Shown here: positions 16,621-25,826 of the stretch, piece after piece
How positions within the stretch are numbered: the first letter of the stretch is position 1
How the letters are laid out: the number at the start of each line of letters is the position of its first letter
Source of the DNA: an uncultured Aquimarina sp.
GTDB taxonomy: Bacteria; Bacteroidota; Bacteroidia; Flavobacteriales; Flavobacteriaceae
Direction: 5' to 3'
Assembly (NCBI GenBank): GCA_947498935.1
Contig: CANMMM010000010.1
Coordinates: 82,426-146,425, forward strand
DNA: 64,000 nt
The notes under the pieces: model-generated
Databases searched by the model: none
What the model was told of the DNA's origin: nothing
What the model saw: the letters and a program-made list of their open reading frames with translations, nothing else
Position numbers and translations under genes: made by a program

Positions 16621-17303
16621 TATATTACAAACTTATAGCCGACTCCTTTGATAGTTTTAAAACTAGTATTTCCGATCTTTTCTCTAAGCTTACGAATATG
16701 CACATCGATGGTACGCCCTCCTACGATCACCTCATTTCCCCAAACTTTATCCAAGATGTCTTCGCGCTTAAATACTTTTCCAGGTTTAGATGCCAATAAT
16801 GCTAATAATTCGAACTCTTTTCTAGGCAATACGATCTCTTTCTTGTCCTTTATAATTTTATATTCATCTCTATTGATCACTAAATTACCTATTTTCACTA
16901 CATTTTCGGAGGTATCATCTTCTTTTAGACGACGTAATAACGCTTTTACTTTACTCACCAATACTTTGGGTCTGATAGGCTTGGTGATATAATCATCTGC
17001 TCCTGCATCGAAACCTGCTACCTGTGAATAGTCTTCTCCTCTAGCAGTCAAAAAAGTAATAATGGTATTTTGCAGATCAGGAACTCTTCTAATTTGTTCA
17101 CACGCTTCTATACCATCCATCTCAGGCATCATTACATCGAGTATAATCAAATGTGGTTTTTTCTTTTTAGCAGCTTTTACTGCCTCCATACCATTCTCTG
17201 CTGTTATCACATTATAACCTTCTGAGGTCAGATTATACCCTACAATTTCTAAAATATCTGGCTCATCATCTACCAGTAAAATTGTAATATCCTTTTTGTT
17301 CAT
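16620..17303 (-). CDS. OmpR/PhoB-family response regulator
   Basis: The 227-residue protein has a receiver domain with acidic pocket DDEPD (12-16), phospho-acceptor Asp56 in LILDVMMPEMDG and the KP dipeptide, and a winged-helix DNA-binding domain ending IKGVGYKF. Orientation and overlap with the kinase make a two-component operon. A pair of direct repeats TAACAT in 11-bp phase lies 108-125 bases upstream, which suggests self-regulation as known for phoB/phoP (inference). Confidence 0.92.
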   Translation of the reverse strand: MNKKDITILLVDDEPDILEIVGYNLTSEGYNVITAENGMEAVKAAKKKKPHLIILDVMMPEMDGIEACEQIRRVPDLQNTIITFLTARGEDYSQVAGFDAGADDYITKPIRPKVLVSKVKALLRRLKEDDTSENVVKIGNLVINRDEYKIIKDKKEIVLPRKEFELLALLASKPGKVFKREDILDKVWGNEVIVGGRTIDVHIRKLREKIGNTSFKTIKGVGYKFVI

Positions 17304-17410
17304 TGTTCTGTAAATTATATCACTACTATGGTAAATATACTATGTTCAGCCGAAGTAATCACTACCTTTTAAACCTAGAAACAATAACCTAACTCAAAAA
17401 TTTTAAAAGG

Positions 17411-17428
17411 ATAACATTTCCTTAACAT
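17411..17428 (-). promoter_or_regulatory. candidate Pho box upstream of the response regulator
   Basis: The plus strand reads ATAACAT-TTCC-TTAACAT, two 7-bp units 11 bp apart. This spacing is that of PhoB/PhoP sites, and TTAACA is the PhoP half-site described in Bacillus. It lies in the 133-base gap between the PiT stop and the regulator start. Confidence 0.5.
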
Positions 17429-17436
17429 CGTTACTC

Positions 17437-19824
17437 CTATGCCTTATGATCCCTATACGTGGTCAATAAATTCATCGTGGCGGTGATTAGGTCTTTCGTC
17501 TCTGTTAACAAACTAAAATACAAAGTCGTATTTTTAGGACTGTTTTCTTCTGTTCGAGTTCTAGCAACTTGCTTGCTTATTTTGTCATTTACGATCGTAA
17601 ATAACTGCTGTTTTTCTTCAATCAGCATATTTAACTTATGGAACTCTCTCTTATCAAAGATATCTTTGATATTTACGAAGAAATCTGTTAAATGATCTTC
17701 AATCTCTTTTAAATCCTTGATTTGATTAAAGCGTAATTTCTTGTGGTTATTATTTACATGCTTATGTCCTGCTTTGGCGATATATTCTAAAGACTGCGTA
17801 ATATCTTCTAAATACCCTAAAATAGATATATAAAAATTACTCGCCCCTACACTCGATTCATCAAGATTCTTGATAAAATAAAAGATACTATCTCTTAACT
17901 CCTCGACTTCTGCTTCTAATTTAGCAATTCCTTTTCTACTCTTTTTTAGTGCTGCCAGATCGTATTTCGCTAAACTATCGATTGTATTTGCGTAGATCTT
18001 ATTCCCTCTGTTTACGAAAGAATTAATATTATCTGCACTCTCTTCAATGACTCCTTGAATAGAGCTACTCTCTGATTTTTTGAGACTGTGCTCTTCTTTA
18101 TCTGCTCTGGTCTTATTTCTGTACTTAATCGTATTGCGCACCAATAAGAACACAGCTACTAATAACAGTACCCCTGTCATTATAGGCTGATGCAGATTGA
18201 TTAAAAATGCAATCAATGCTGCTGCGACGAATGCACTGAAGGCTGTAAAAAACCATCCTCCAATTACATTTAATACTCCTGCCACTCGGTATACCGCACT
18301 TTCTGTTCCCCATGCTCTATCTGCCAATGAAGTACCCATCGCTACCATAAAGGTAACATAAGTAGTAGACAGTGGTAATTTCATAGAAGTAGCTATAGAA
18401 ATCAACACTCCAGCTATCATTAGATTCACAGCTGCTCGTACCATATCAAAAGCAGGCATATCTTCTTTACGTACCGCTATTGAAGCTGGTACTTCTGTAA
18501 ATTGTTTCCCTACAAAACGCTTAAAACTATCAGGAGTGATTGCAGATACATACTCTGACAATACAACGGTTCCTCTTACGACCCCCCTAGACAAAAAATT
18601 AGGATGGAATTTTTCATCTCCTTCTCCTTGTCTAGACAAATCAATGGATGTTTTGACTACATTTCGCGCTTTGGTAGAAAACCAAAGTGTCAATACCATC
18701 ACCAAGCCAGCAAACAATAATAAGGAAGTCGGCGTTTCTGCTTTACCACTTAATGAACTCATCAAAAATTCATTAGCAGCTGCTCCAGATTTCATCCACA
18801 TTTGATATCCTTCCCAAGCTGCGATAGGAACACCTATAAAATTTACTAAATCATTCCCTGCAAAAGCCAATGCCAATGCAAATGTACCTACAATAATGAT
18901 CAATCTATAAATGTTGGTTTTAAACACCATCATGAGTAGATAAGATAGTAATGACATCACTACAAAACCAGCTGCTACTATAGAAAGCACATTGGTTTCT
19001 AAGAAGCCTCGAAGTGTCATCGCTATGGTTCCTGCTGCTGCATCTATCTTAAATAAATCCTTTTTAGCTTTTATAAGTGCTTCTACAGTCTCATAATTAC
19101 TCTTAAAATAGATATTTGCCCAATCTAAGAAAGACAACCCAGCATCTTTAGAAACTAAGGTCACGATTTCTTTGGCGTAATTCGTACCTTTTATTCCTTT
19201 GATAAAAATAAAGTACAATATCGCAGTGAGTGCAACTCCTCCGAATAGCGCTCCAACCCATTTTGCCTTTTTCTGAAAATTGAAAGACAGTAATAATCTA
19301 GATATATATTGTACAAAGGCTCCGACCGAAAAAGCTACCACGACAGATAATAAGATTCCTAGAATAATCTCTCCTGCCTTTTTGGTATTTATATAGTCTC
19401 CTAAATCTGCAATTGACAACTCTGCATCTGCTCCTATTTTTAATAATGCAACACATACTGCAGCTCCTAACAACTCAAAAACAATAGACACCGTAGTAGA
19501 AGTAGGCATCCCTAGTGTATTAAAGAAGTCTAATAGTAGAATATCTGTGATCATGACCGCCATAAAAATGATCATAATCTCATCGAAATAAAACTCACTA
19601 GGTACAAAAATTCCTTTTCGAGCGACTTCCATTAATCCACTAGAAAAAATAGCTCCCGCTGCAATCCCTACGCTTGCTACGATCATGATGGTTCGAAAAG
19701 AAATCGCCTTAGAACCTATAGCAGAATTCAGAAAATTCACTGCATCATTACTCACTCCCACTATCAAATCTGCAATGGCTAACAATGCCAATGCTACAAT
19801 CATCCAAATGTAAATATCATCCAT
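17437..19824 (-). CDS. PiT family inorganic phosphate transporter with C-terminal PhoU-like region
   Basis: The protein is 795 residues from the ATG at 19824; the track's GTG start at 19848 adds 8 residues. Two PiT repeats carry GVSNDAVNFLNSAIG near the N-terminus and AGNDLVNFIGVPIAAWEG in the middle. Many membrane helices fill residues ~1-570, and the last ~200 are a charged helical DUF47/PhoU-like domain. Fusion of PiT to this domain makes it much longer than the usual 400-500 residues. It imports phosphate with H+ or Na+. The adjacent PhoR/PhoB-like pair suggests the PhoU-like tail may connect transport to signalling (inference). Confidence 0.9.
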   Translation of the reverse strand: MDDIYIWMIVALALLAIADLIVGVSNDAVNFLNSAIGSKAISFRTIMIVASVGIAAGAIFSSGLMEVARKGIFVPSEFYFDEIMIIFMAVMITDILLLDFFNTLGMPTSTTVSIVFELLGAAVCVALLKIGADAELSIADLGDYINTKKAGEIILGILLSVVVAFSVGAFVQYISRLLLSFNFQKKAKWVGALFGGVALTAILYFIFIKGIKGTNYAKEIVTLVSKDAGLSFLDWANIYFKSNYETVEALIKAKKDLFKIDAAAGTIAMTLRGFLETNVLSIVAAGFVVMSLLSYLLMMVFKTNIYRLIIIVGTFALALAFAGNDLVNFIGVPIAAWEGYQMWMKSGAAANEFLMSSLSGKAETPTSLLLFAGLVMVLTLWFSTKARNVVKTSIDLSRQGEGDEKFHPNFLSRGVVRGTVVLSEYVSAITPDSFKRFVGKQFTEVPASIAVRKEDMPAFDMVRAAVNLMIAGVLISIATSMKLPLSTTYVTFMVAMGTSLADRAWGTESAVYRVAGVLNVIGGWFFTAFSAFVAAALIAFLINLHQPIMTGVLLLVAVFLLVRNTIKYRNKTRADKEEHSLKKSESSSIQGVIEESADNINSFVNRGNKIYANTIDSLAKYDLAALKKSRKGIAKLEAEVEELRDSIFYFIKNLDESSVGASNFYISILGYLEDITQSLEYIAKAGHKHVNNNHKKLRFNQIKDLKEIEDHLTDFFVNIKDIFDKREFHKLNMLIEEKQQLFTIVNDKISKQVARTRTEENSPKNTTLYFSLLTETKDLITATMNLLTTYRDHKA

Positions 19825-19852
19825 AGGTTTAAAATTCTTATAAGGCACAAAA

Positions 19853-19893
19853 ATGTTATTAAAATTCTAGTCCTATGTTATTGAAATGTTATC
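19853..19893 (-). promoter_or_regulatory. candidate Pho-box array of the PiT gene
   Basis: ATGTTAT occurs on the plus strand at 19853, 19875 and 19886, that is at offsets 0, 22 and 33: all in 11-bp phase, with one degenerate unit at 19864. On the PiT coding strand the units read ATAACAT separated by 4 bases. The array ends 29 bases before the preferred start codon, so it overlaps the core promoter region, as for sites of PhoB-type activators. Confidence 0.55.
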
Positions 19894-20256
19894 TTTTTAA
19901 TCCACCAAACCCCCTGTATCGATTCAAAAAACAAACCAAGTATAACATAAAAAACACCTGTATTGGATTTTTTCTTTTTTGCCCCCTCCTCTTCTTTACA
20001 CTGCCCCTCACTATTAATTCCCTCCCCACAAACTCTCCTACCCACTCCCTAACACTTATACACAGCTTATTACAACCCAACTTCTAAAAAAACAAAGAAA
20101 CTAAACCCACTTTAACATTTTTTTAAATTCGCACTCATACACAGTTGTAATCCGGCTCTAACAAACAACAAATAACTATAAACCATACAGTTACCCCCAC
20201 AACAACACAACGCTTTACTTACGTAAAAACCTCAATTTCAATAAATTGAAACCTCA

Positions 20257-20307
20257 ATGTTAATTCAATGTTACCAAAAAGTTGCTTAAGAGTAAAATTA
20301 ATGTTAC
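20257..20307 (+). promoter_or_regulatory. candidate Pho-box array upstream of the MORN protein
   Basis: Units ATGTTAA (20257), ATGTTAC (20268), AAGTTGC (20279) and ATGTTAC (20301) are all in one 11-bp register, with a degenerate unit at 20290. The last unit overlaps the -7 element. A weaker pair TTAACAT-TTTT-TTAAATT lies at 20112-20129. The remainder of the 19894-20256 gap is AT-rich or pyrimidine-rich sequence without a gene; the ORFs there are shadows. Confidence 0.5.
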
Positions 20308-20312
20308 ATTTG
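20282..20312 (+). promoter_or_regulatory. promoter of the MORN-repeat gene
   Basis: TACATTTG at 20305-20312 fits the -7 consensus TAnnTTTG, and TTG at 20282-20284 sits 20 bases upstream as a -33 element. The start codon follows 41 bases after. Confidence 0.5.
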
Positions 20313-20353
20313 TAATGTAATTATTAATAACACCCCAATAAAAATATATACAT

Positions 20354-20710
20354 ATGAAGACGATTTTAATGATAGCCGCTGTTCTTTTTTCGGGAATTAT
20401 GATGGCACAGGAAGCTAAACCTACCTTTGAGAAAGAAGGAAATACTATAAAAGGGACTTTTTTTCATGATAATGGAACTGTAAGTCAACAAGGATTTTAT
20501 AATAAAAAAGGAAAGCTTCATGGCGAATGGAAATCATATGACACTACAGGAAAGAAAATAGCTATGGGTCAGTATGAAAATGGACAAAAAACTGGAAAGT
20601 GGTTTTTCTGGGAAGGTGAAAAACTTTCTGAAGTAAACTATACCAACAATACGATTGCATCCGTAACTACTTGGTCTAATAAAAATGATGTTGTAATGAA
20701 CTTACAATAA
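20354..20710 (+). CDS. secreted MORN-repeat (MORN_2/YwqK-like) protein
   Basis: The 118-residue protein has a Sec signal (1-19, ends MMAQ) followed by three MORN_2-like units such as GKLHGEWKSYDTTGKK and GQKTGKWFFWEGEKL. Proteins of this type are common in flavobacteria and their role is unknown; some are listed as YwqK-family antitoxins, but nothing here shows a toxin partner. It is monocistronic with its own promoter and terminator. The phased ATGTTA array upstream suggests co-regulation with the phosphate genes (inference). Confidence 0.75.
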   Translation: MKTILMIAAVLFSGIMMAQEAKPTFEKEGNTIKGTFFHDNGTVSQQGFYNKKGKLHGEWKSYDTTGKKIAMGQYENGQKTGKWFFWEGEKLSEVNYTNNTIASVTTWSNKNDVVMNLQ

Positions 20711-20722
20711 ACAGTATACTCA

Positions 20723-20783
20723 GAAGTGGTTTACACTCTTTTCAATTAATTTGTTATAAGGTTGAAAAAGTATAAACCACTTC
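20723..20783. repeat. internally deleted copy of the MITE-like element (family B)
   Basis: This 61-bp copy keeps both ends, GAAGTGGTTTACACT.. and ..TATAAACCACTTC, but lacks the ~100-bp interior of the full copies. Because both halves derive from inverted ends, it can fold into one long hairpin. It lies between the MORN gene stop and its terminator. Confidence 0.7.
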
Positions 20784-20802
20784 AATGAACTATCAATACT
20801 AT

Positions 20803-20834
20803 AAAGTGCTTATTATCAAATAAGCACTTTTTTT
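20803..20834 (+). terminator. terminator of the MORN-repeat gene
   Basis: The stem AAAGTGCTTA / TAAGCACTTT is followed by a T-run. It lies about 90 bases beyond the stop codon, the space being taken by the family B element. Confidence 0.8.
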
Positions 20835-20882
20835 ATGGAATTAGCTTATCCTACTGTACTATCTTGGCCAGTATTGTTGATT

Positions 20883-20973
20883 TGCGTTAGGGATTGCAGT
20901 GGAAATCCCACAGCCCCGACCATAGGAGGGGCGAGGAATTGTAGCGGAAAGCCCGACCCTTGTGGTAACGCCC
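20883..20973. repeat. structured intergenic repeat, copy 3 (family A, variant centre)
   Basis: The ends match the family (TGCGTTAGGGAT ... GACCCTTGTGGTAACGCCC). The centre is a different hairpin, CCCC..GGGG around AGCCCCGACCATAGGAGGGG, shared only with the copy at 37209. This defines a second subtype. Confidence 0.8.
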
Positions 20974-21222
20974 TAAACTAACAGAGTAATATTACACAAT
21001 TTCATAAAAAATTGCAGTTCGTATTCCTTTTTCTAGAAAATTAACACCCTCCTTTTTTAACAATATACGTATTTGTAACACTCCCATAACACCCGAAAAC
21101 ATTTATTTAACATTGGTTTTATCCGCACACAAACTACTTAAAAACCCCTGTTAAAAAAGAACTTAAGCACTAAATAACCTATCACTGATCAACAATCAAC
21201 CCTGCAAAAAGTCTTAATTTTA

Positions 21223-21240
21223 TTAACATTTAAGTAACAT
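21223..21240 (+). promoter_or_regulatory. candidate Pho box upstream of TonB receptor 1
   Basis: TTAACAT-TTAA-GTAACAT, two units exactly 11 bp apart, has the same layout as the sites at 17411 and 19853. It lies 83 bases upstream of the receptor start. The rest of 20974-21222 shows nothing recognisable. Confidence 0.5.
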
Positions 21241-21293
21241 TATCATCATCCTTTTTTAATTCGTAAATAACACACAGGTAACAATTGCTGTCG

Positions 21294-21310
21294 TTATTTG
21301 CACCGAATTT
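21294..21310 (+). promoter_or_regulatory. promoter-like motif shared by both TonB receptor genes
   Basis: TTATTTGCACCGAATTT lies just before the start of TonB receptor 1. Close variants occur before TonB receptor 2 (26390) and before an orphan terminator (25809). The TTTG could serve as a -7 element, but no shared -33 is visible. Confidence 0.4.
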
Positions 21311-21322
21311 AGAACACGTTAC

Positions 21323-24124
21323 ATGAAAAAAATTTTGATTTTCTGTGCACTTCTTGTTGTTGGAATTACAAGTGCACAAGAAACGGGTACTGTTACAGGT
21401 ACATTAGTAGACAAAGAGGCAGGTGATCAACCACTTCCCTTTGCGAATGTATTAATTAAAGGAACCTCTAAAGGTACCACTACAGATTTCGATGGTATAT
21501 ACACTATAGAAAACATCCCTTCTGGAACGTATACTATAGAATTTAGTTTCGTCGGGTATGAATCACTTGAAAAAGAGGTTGTAATCATTGCTGACGAAAC
21601 GATTACAGTGAATGCTGCTATTGGTGCTAGTGCTGCTGCGTTAGACGAAGTAATCATTAAAACCACTGTTAAGAAAGAGTCTGAAGCTGCTATCTTATTA
21701 GAGCAAAAAAATGCAGTAAACATTCAACAAAAAATTGGTGCACAAGAACTCTCCAAAAAAGGGGTTAGTGATGTAGCGACTGGTTTAACAAAAGCAACTG
21801 GGATCTCTAAACAGAGTGATAAGTTATACGTACGAGGCTTAGGAGACCGCTATAATACTGCATACCTAAATGGATTACCCATCCCTTCTTTAAATCCTAA
21901 ATTAAAATTAATTGACCTTGGGATCTTCCCTACTGATATTGTAGAGAACCTAGGGATATACAAAACATATGCTCCTGATATTTATGGAGATTTTGCGGGA
22001 GCTAGTGTAAATATCGATACCAAGGATCGTCCTGGAAAAGGATTTCTTAAAATTGGTTTTAAATCAGGGATCAATACCAATGCTGTAGGTAACAAATTCT
22101 ATTTATTAGATGGTGGCCGATATGACCAATGGGGATTAGATGATGGGTCTAGAAGAGTCCCTATTTTCTTAGATATTCCTGAATACAATTACCGTAGTAC
22201 TGATATTGACTATTTTCCTTTTGACACTTCCTTTAACCCAAGAGAACGATTCAATGCTCCTGATGGTGGGTTTAGCATTTCGGGCGGAAAAAGTATCCAA
22301 CTAGGAGAAAATACTTCACAAAAATTAGATGTATTGGTATCTGCTTCTTTTGATCAAGGGCACCAAACTGCCTTAGGTGGTAGTGAAGCTTCTTTTAACG
22401 CACAAGGAGGAACTATTTTTAATCTTCCTGACGCTAGCAGGTATCGATACAAAACCAATACGACGCTACTAGGAAGTTTAGGATATCGCTGGAATAGTGA
22501 TAACAAGATTTTAGCGACATCATTATTTGTGAATGATACACAAGACGAATTGAGAGAAATGATTGGTATCGGTTCTGAAGCAGTAGATACTAGAATCTTC
22601 ATTAGAAGAGGAACCTATCAGCAAAACAGCTTATTCACTCAGCAATTAACCGGAGAACACAGATTTAACGAAGGTGTATACAAAGTATCTTGGGGATTGG
22701 CTTATAACAGAGCAGAAGGACTCATCCCAGACAGAAGGCAGTTATTTTTTACAGAAACAGCGCCTGGTAGATTGATATTAGGAGATAGAACAAGTCCTGA
22801 CTTCGCAAACAATCAGCGCTTCTACCAAGAACTGATTGAAAATGATTATTCCGGAAGAGTGGATTTTGACTATAACTTTGGAATCGACGAGGATGATAAC
22901 TTTAAACATAAACTAACGGTTGGAATTGCTGAACGTTTCAAAGAAAGAGAATTTGAAGCCAATCAATTAAACTACAATCTAAACAACTTTGTAAACACCC
23001 CTGTAGCGTTTGACAACCCAGACGCGCTTATCAACGAGGCTAATTTTAGCAACGGAACCTATCTCGTACTAGAAAACTTAAATAATACGCGTATTTATGA
23101 GGCTGACCTACATACATTAGCTGCCTATGCAAATCTACAATACCAATTTTCAGATAAACTGATATTTAATGGAGGGCTACGCGCAGAATTATTCGAACAA
23201 AATATCTTCTACAGAGAGATTCAAGACTTAGAAACAGCTCCTTTTAGACAAAGAACTATAGAGGAAACATTTCTACTACCCAGTATCAGTCTAAAATATG
23301 AGTTAAACGAGCAATCCAATTTACGTTTTGCTGCTAGTAAAACAGTAACCGTTCCAAAATTTACAGAAATTGCACCTTTCTTAGAGGAAGATATAACAGA
23401 GGTAACTTTAGGAAACCCTATTGTCACGAATTCAGACAACTATAATGTAGATGTAAAATGGGAACATTTCCCTGAACAAGCTGGTGAGTTGATCACTGCT
23501 ACACTTTTTGCAAAATATATAGAAAACCCTATAGAAAAATTGTTTGTATCCTCTGCTGCTAACGTGAATACATTTATCAACTCCGACAATGCTACTGTTT
23601 TAGGAGTAGAAGTAGAATACAAAAAGAATCTTGGTAACCTTTTTAAGGTAGAGGAAACTACTTGGAACAACCTCAACTTTGGTATCAATGCTACACTGAT
23701 GCACTCCGAAGTGACGATCGATCCTAATATCGTGACTTTTAACGGATCTAGTATTGCCCCAACCAACTTAAAAAGAAGACTGCAGGGAGCTTCTCCGTTT
23801 TTGATCAATACAGATCTTAGTTATGCCAAAGAAATAGCAGCACACTCGCTCATCGCTACGGTAGACTTTAACATCTTTGGAGACCGTATTTATGCTGCTG
23901 GAGGAATTGGCGCAGGAGATATTTTTGAAGATGGATATGGTACCCTCAACTTTAATGTTAAAGATCAGATAGGAGACCATTTCGAAATCAGCTTTAAAGC
24001 CAAAAACCTACTAAATCCATCTGTGCGTAGATATCAAGATCAAGAAGATTTAGATAGAGAATTTACTACCTATAACTATGATAATGGTATCAATATCAGC
24101 TTAGGTATTACCTACAAATTATAA
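21323..24124 (+). CDS. TonB-dependent receptor with carboxypeptidase-regulatory-like domain
   Basis: The 933-residue outer-membrane protein has a Sec signal (1-18, ends SAQE), a CarboxypepD_reg-like beta-sandwich (about 20-110, with LPFANVLIKGTSKGTTTDFDG), a plug domain with VRGLGDRYNTAYLNGLPIP (near 170-188), and a long beta-barrel ending in a hydrophobic strand (..LGITYKL). No SusD gene follows; the partner is the beta-helix lipoprotein 36 bases downstream. It is paralogous to the receptor at 26420. The substrate is unknown. The nearby PhoR/PhoB/PiT genes and the Pho-like box suggest uptake of a phosphorus compound (inference). Confidence 0.92.
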   Translation: MKKILIFCALLVVGITSAQETGTVTGTLVDKEAGDQPLPFANVLIKGTSKGTTTDFDGIYTIENIPSGTYTIEFSFVGYESLEKEVVIIADETITVNAAIGASAAALDEVIIKTTVKKESEAAILLEQKNAVNIQQKIGAQELSKKGVSDVATGLTKATGISKQSDKLYVRGLGDRYNTAYLNGLPIPSLNPKLKLIDLGIFPTDIVENLGIYKTYAPDIYGDFAGASVNIDTKDRPGKGFLKIGFKSGINTNAVGNKFYLLDGGRYDQWGLDDGSRRVPIFLDIPEYNYRSTDIDYFPFDTSFNPRERFNAPDGGFSISGGKSIQLGENTSQKLDVLVSASFDQGHQTALGGSEASFNAQGGTIFNLPDASRYRYKTNTTLLGSLGYRWNSDNKILATSLFVNDTQDELREMIGIGSEAVDTRIFIRRGTYQQNSLFTQQLTGEHRFNEGVYKVSWGLAYNRAEGLIPDRRQLFFTETAPGRLILGDRTSPDFANNQRFYQELIENDYSGRVDFDYNFGIDEDDNFKHKLTVGIAERFKEREFEANQLNYNLNNFVNTPVAFDNPDALINEANFSNGTYLVLENLNNTRIYEADLHTLAAYANLQYQFSDKLIFNGGLRAELFEQNIFYREIQDLETAPFRQRTIEETFLLPSISLKYELNEQSNLRFAASKTVTVPKFTEIAPFLEEDITEVTLGNPIVTNSDNYNVDVKWEHFPEQAGELITATLFAKYIENPIEKLFVSSAANVNTFINSDNATVLGVEVEYKKNLGNLFKVEETTWNNLNFGINATLMHSEVTIDPNIVTFNGSSIAPTNLKRRLQGASPFLINTDLSYAKEIAAHSLIATVDFNIFGDRIYAAGGIGAGDIFEDGYGTLNFNVKDQIGDHFEISFKAKNLLNPSVRRYQDQEDLDREFTTYNYDNGINISLGITYKL

Positions 24125-24160
24125 TGACAAAAGAAACAGCGAACACAATTTTATATACAA

Positions 24161-25459
24161 ATGAAAACTAGAAATTTAATTACAGGAATCTTATGTAGTG
24201 CATCTATCTTATTTAGTGCATGTACAATACAAGAAGATAATATTGGAGATATTATTATCAACCAAGGAGGGAATACTGCTAATGAAACAGTAGTATTGCA
24301 AGGAGAGATTACAGAAAATACAACACTGGTAGCTTCTAAAGTATATGAGTTACAAGGAGGGGTTTCTGTAAAAGAAGGTGCTGTATTAACTATCGAAGCA
24401 GGTACTAGAATTATTGCTGGCGATGTAGGAGGAGTATTCTCGTACTTAGCCATCGAACAAGGAGCTAAAATAATGGCAGAAGGTACTGCTAGCCAACCTA
24501 TCGTATTTACCTCTAGCAAAGCTACTCCTAATCCAGGAGACTGGGGAGGATTATTAATCGCTGGTAGAGCTCCTATAAACAGACCCGGTTCTGTAGCGAC
24601 TACAGAAGTAGCTAGCCTTACCTATGGAGGGGAAAATCCAGCAGACAATTCTGGTATCGTAAGATATGTACGTTTAGAATACACTGGTGGAAAAATCAAC
24701 GCTGATGCAGAATATAACGGACTTTCTCTATACGGAGTAGGTAGTGGAACTACCTTAGAATTCATCCAAGCATTTAATGGAAATGATGATGGTATCGAGT
24801 TTTTTGGAGGTACTGCGAATCTAAAGTATGGTGTTGTTACTGGTGCTGGTGATGACTCTTTTGACTGGACTGATGGCTGGAATGGAAATGGACAGTTCTG
24901 GATTGCACAACAAACCACTAATGCTGGAGACAGAGGAATCGAAGCAGACAATCTAAAGTCTAACAATGCGGCTGCACCATTTTCTAACCCTACACTAGCT
25001 AACATCACATTAATAGGTGCAGATGATGGTGATGGAAAAAACAAAGGAATCTTATTAAGAAGAGGAACTAAGCTAACGCTACACAATGCTATTGTAAAAG
25101 GATTCCCAAGCAAAGGGGTAGAATTAAACGATGCGCAAACATTTACAAACCTAAATGCCAATGAAATCGTTATTAACAACTCTATCATCCAAAATGAGAA
25201 CGCATTTGATGTTAGTAGCGGTACTGCTACAGTAGACCTATCAGATTTTAGTGCTTTCTATAACTATACAACTGGTGGAACTGAAATCCCTGATGCATTC
25301 GAAATCAATGGTATCGTAGGAACCTATAGCTACACAGCTGCTGCTGACGGGGTAGATAACTTCGATCCATCTACCTTAGGAGCATTCTTTACGGCTGCTA
25401 ACTATGCTGGAGCATTACAAAAAGACGATACTTGGACTAATGGTTGGACTCGTTTATAA
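24161..25459 (+). CDS. beta-helix lipoprotein partner of TonB receptor 1
   Basis: The 432-residue protein has a lipoprotein signal ending FSAC (Cys21). The mature part begins with a low-complexity linker, then a repeat-rich region like right-handed beta-helix proteins, e.g. SVKEGAVLTIEAGTRIIAG and SQPIVFTSSKATP. Acidic and aromatic motifs NDDGIEFFGGT and DDSFDWTDGWNG may form a ligand or metal site (inference). The paralogue at 29227 shares this architecture. It is translated from the same unit as the receptor and probably forms the lid or binding subunit, as SusD does elsewhere. Confidence 0.75.
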   Translation: MKTRNLITGILCSASILFSACTIQEDNIGDIIINQGGNTANETVVLQGEITENTTLVASKVYELQGGVSVKEGAVLTIEAGTRIIAGDVGGVFSYLAIEQGAKIMAEGTASQPIVFTSSKATPNPGDWGGLLIAGRAPINRPGSVATTEVASLTYGGENPADNSGIVRYVRLEYTGGKINADAEYNGLSLYGVGSGTTLEFIQAFNGNDDGIEFFGGTANLKYGVVTGAGDDSFDWTDGWNGNGQFWIAQQTTNAGDRGIEADNLKSNNAAAPFSNPTLANITLIGADDGDGKNKGILLRRGTKLTLHNAIVKGFPSKGVELNDAQTFTNLNANEIVINNSIIQNENAFDVSSGTATVDLSDFSAFYNYTTGGTEIPDAFEINGIVGTYSYTAAADGVDNFDPSTLGAFFTAANYAGALQKDDTWTNGWTRL

Positions 25460-25483
25460 TCGAACCCACCTCCCATAATATGC

Positions 25484-25522
25484 AAAAAAGCACCTTGGCA
25501 TGTCTGCCAAGGTGTTTTTTTT
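25484..25522 (+). terminator. terminator of TonB receptor 1 operon
   Basis: The perfect stem CACCTTGGCA / TGCCAAGGTG with loop TGTC is followed by eight T. It lies about 30 bases after the lipoprotein stop. Confidence 0.85.
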
Positions 25523-25808
25523 ATACCACCCATAAAAGTCGTAACCAATAACCATAGTTACAAACCTCAACCAGTACCATGACTCCTAGTTAACTTTGAG
25601 ATAATATCCACTGCTAGTATTATGAAAATAATAGGACACTAAAAATGACGTCAAAAACAATTCCAAACACAACCACAAGACAAACAATACATTACACATA
25701 CTTTATTAAAACTACCTTAAAAAAACACGCATACTAGACCGATTTTAAATCACATTTATTTAATCCAAGAATAACACTGACATAAAGAAAATTATCCCAA
25801 AACCTTTG

Positions 25809-25826
25809 TTATTTGTATTCGAATTT
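25809..25826 (+). promoter_or_regulatory. promoter-like motif ahead of an orphan terminator
   Basis: TTATTTGTATTCGAATTT matches the motif preceding both TonB receptor genes. No ORF follows; 67 bases later a long terminator hairpin begins. The preceding 25523-25808 shows no gene. Confidence 0.4.

Noticed and set aside
19875-20087. Overlapping ORFs of 70 and 63 residues on both strands
   Set aside because: Low-complexity, pyrimidine-rich sequence on one strand; no family motif or promoter-to-start logic. Treated as non-coding.
24622-25188. 188-residue minus-strand ORF inside the beta-helix lipoprotein gene
   Set aside because: Antisense shadow of a repeat-rich coding sequence; the plus-strand frame has signal peptide, lipobox and a paralogue.
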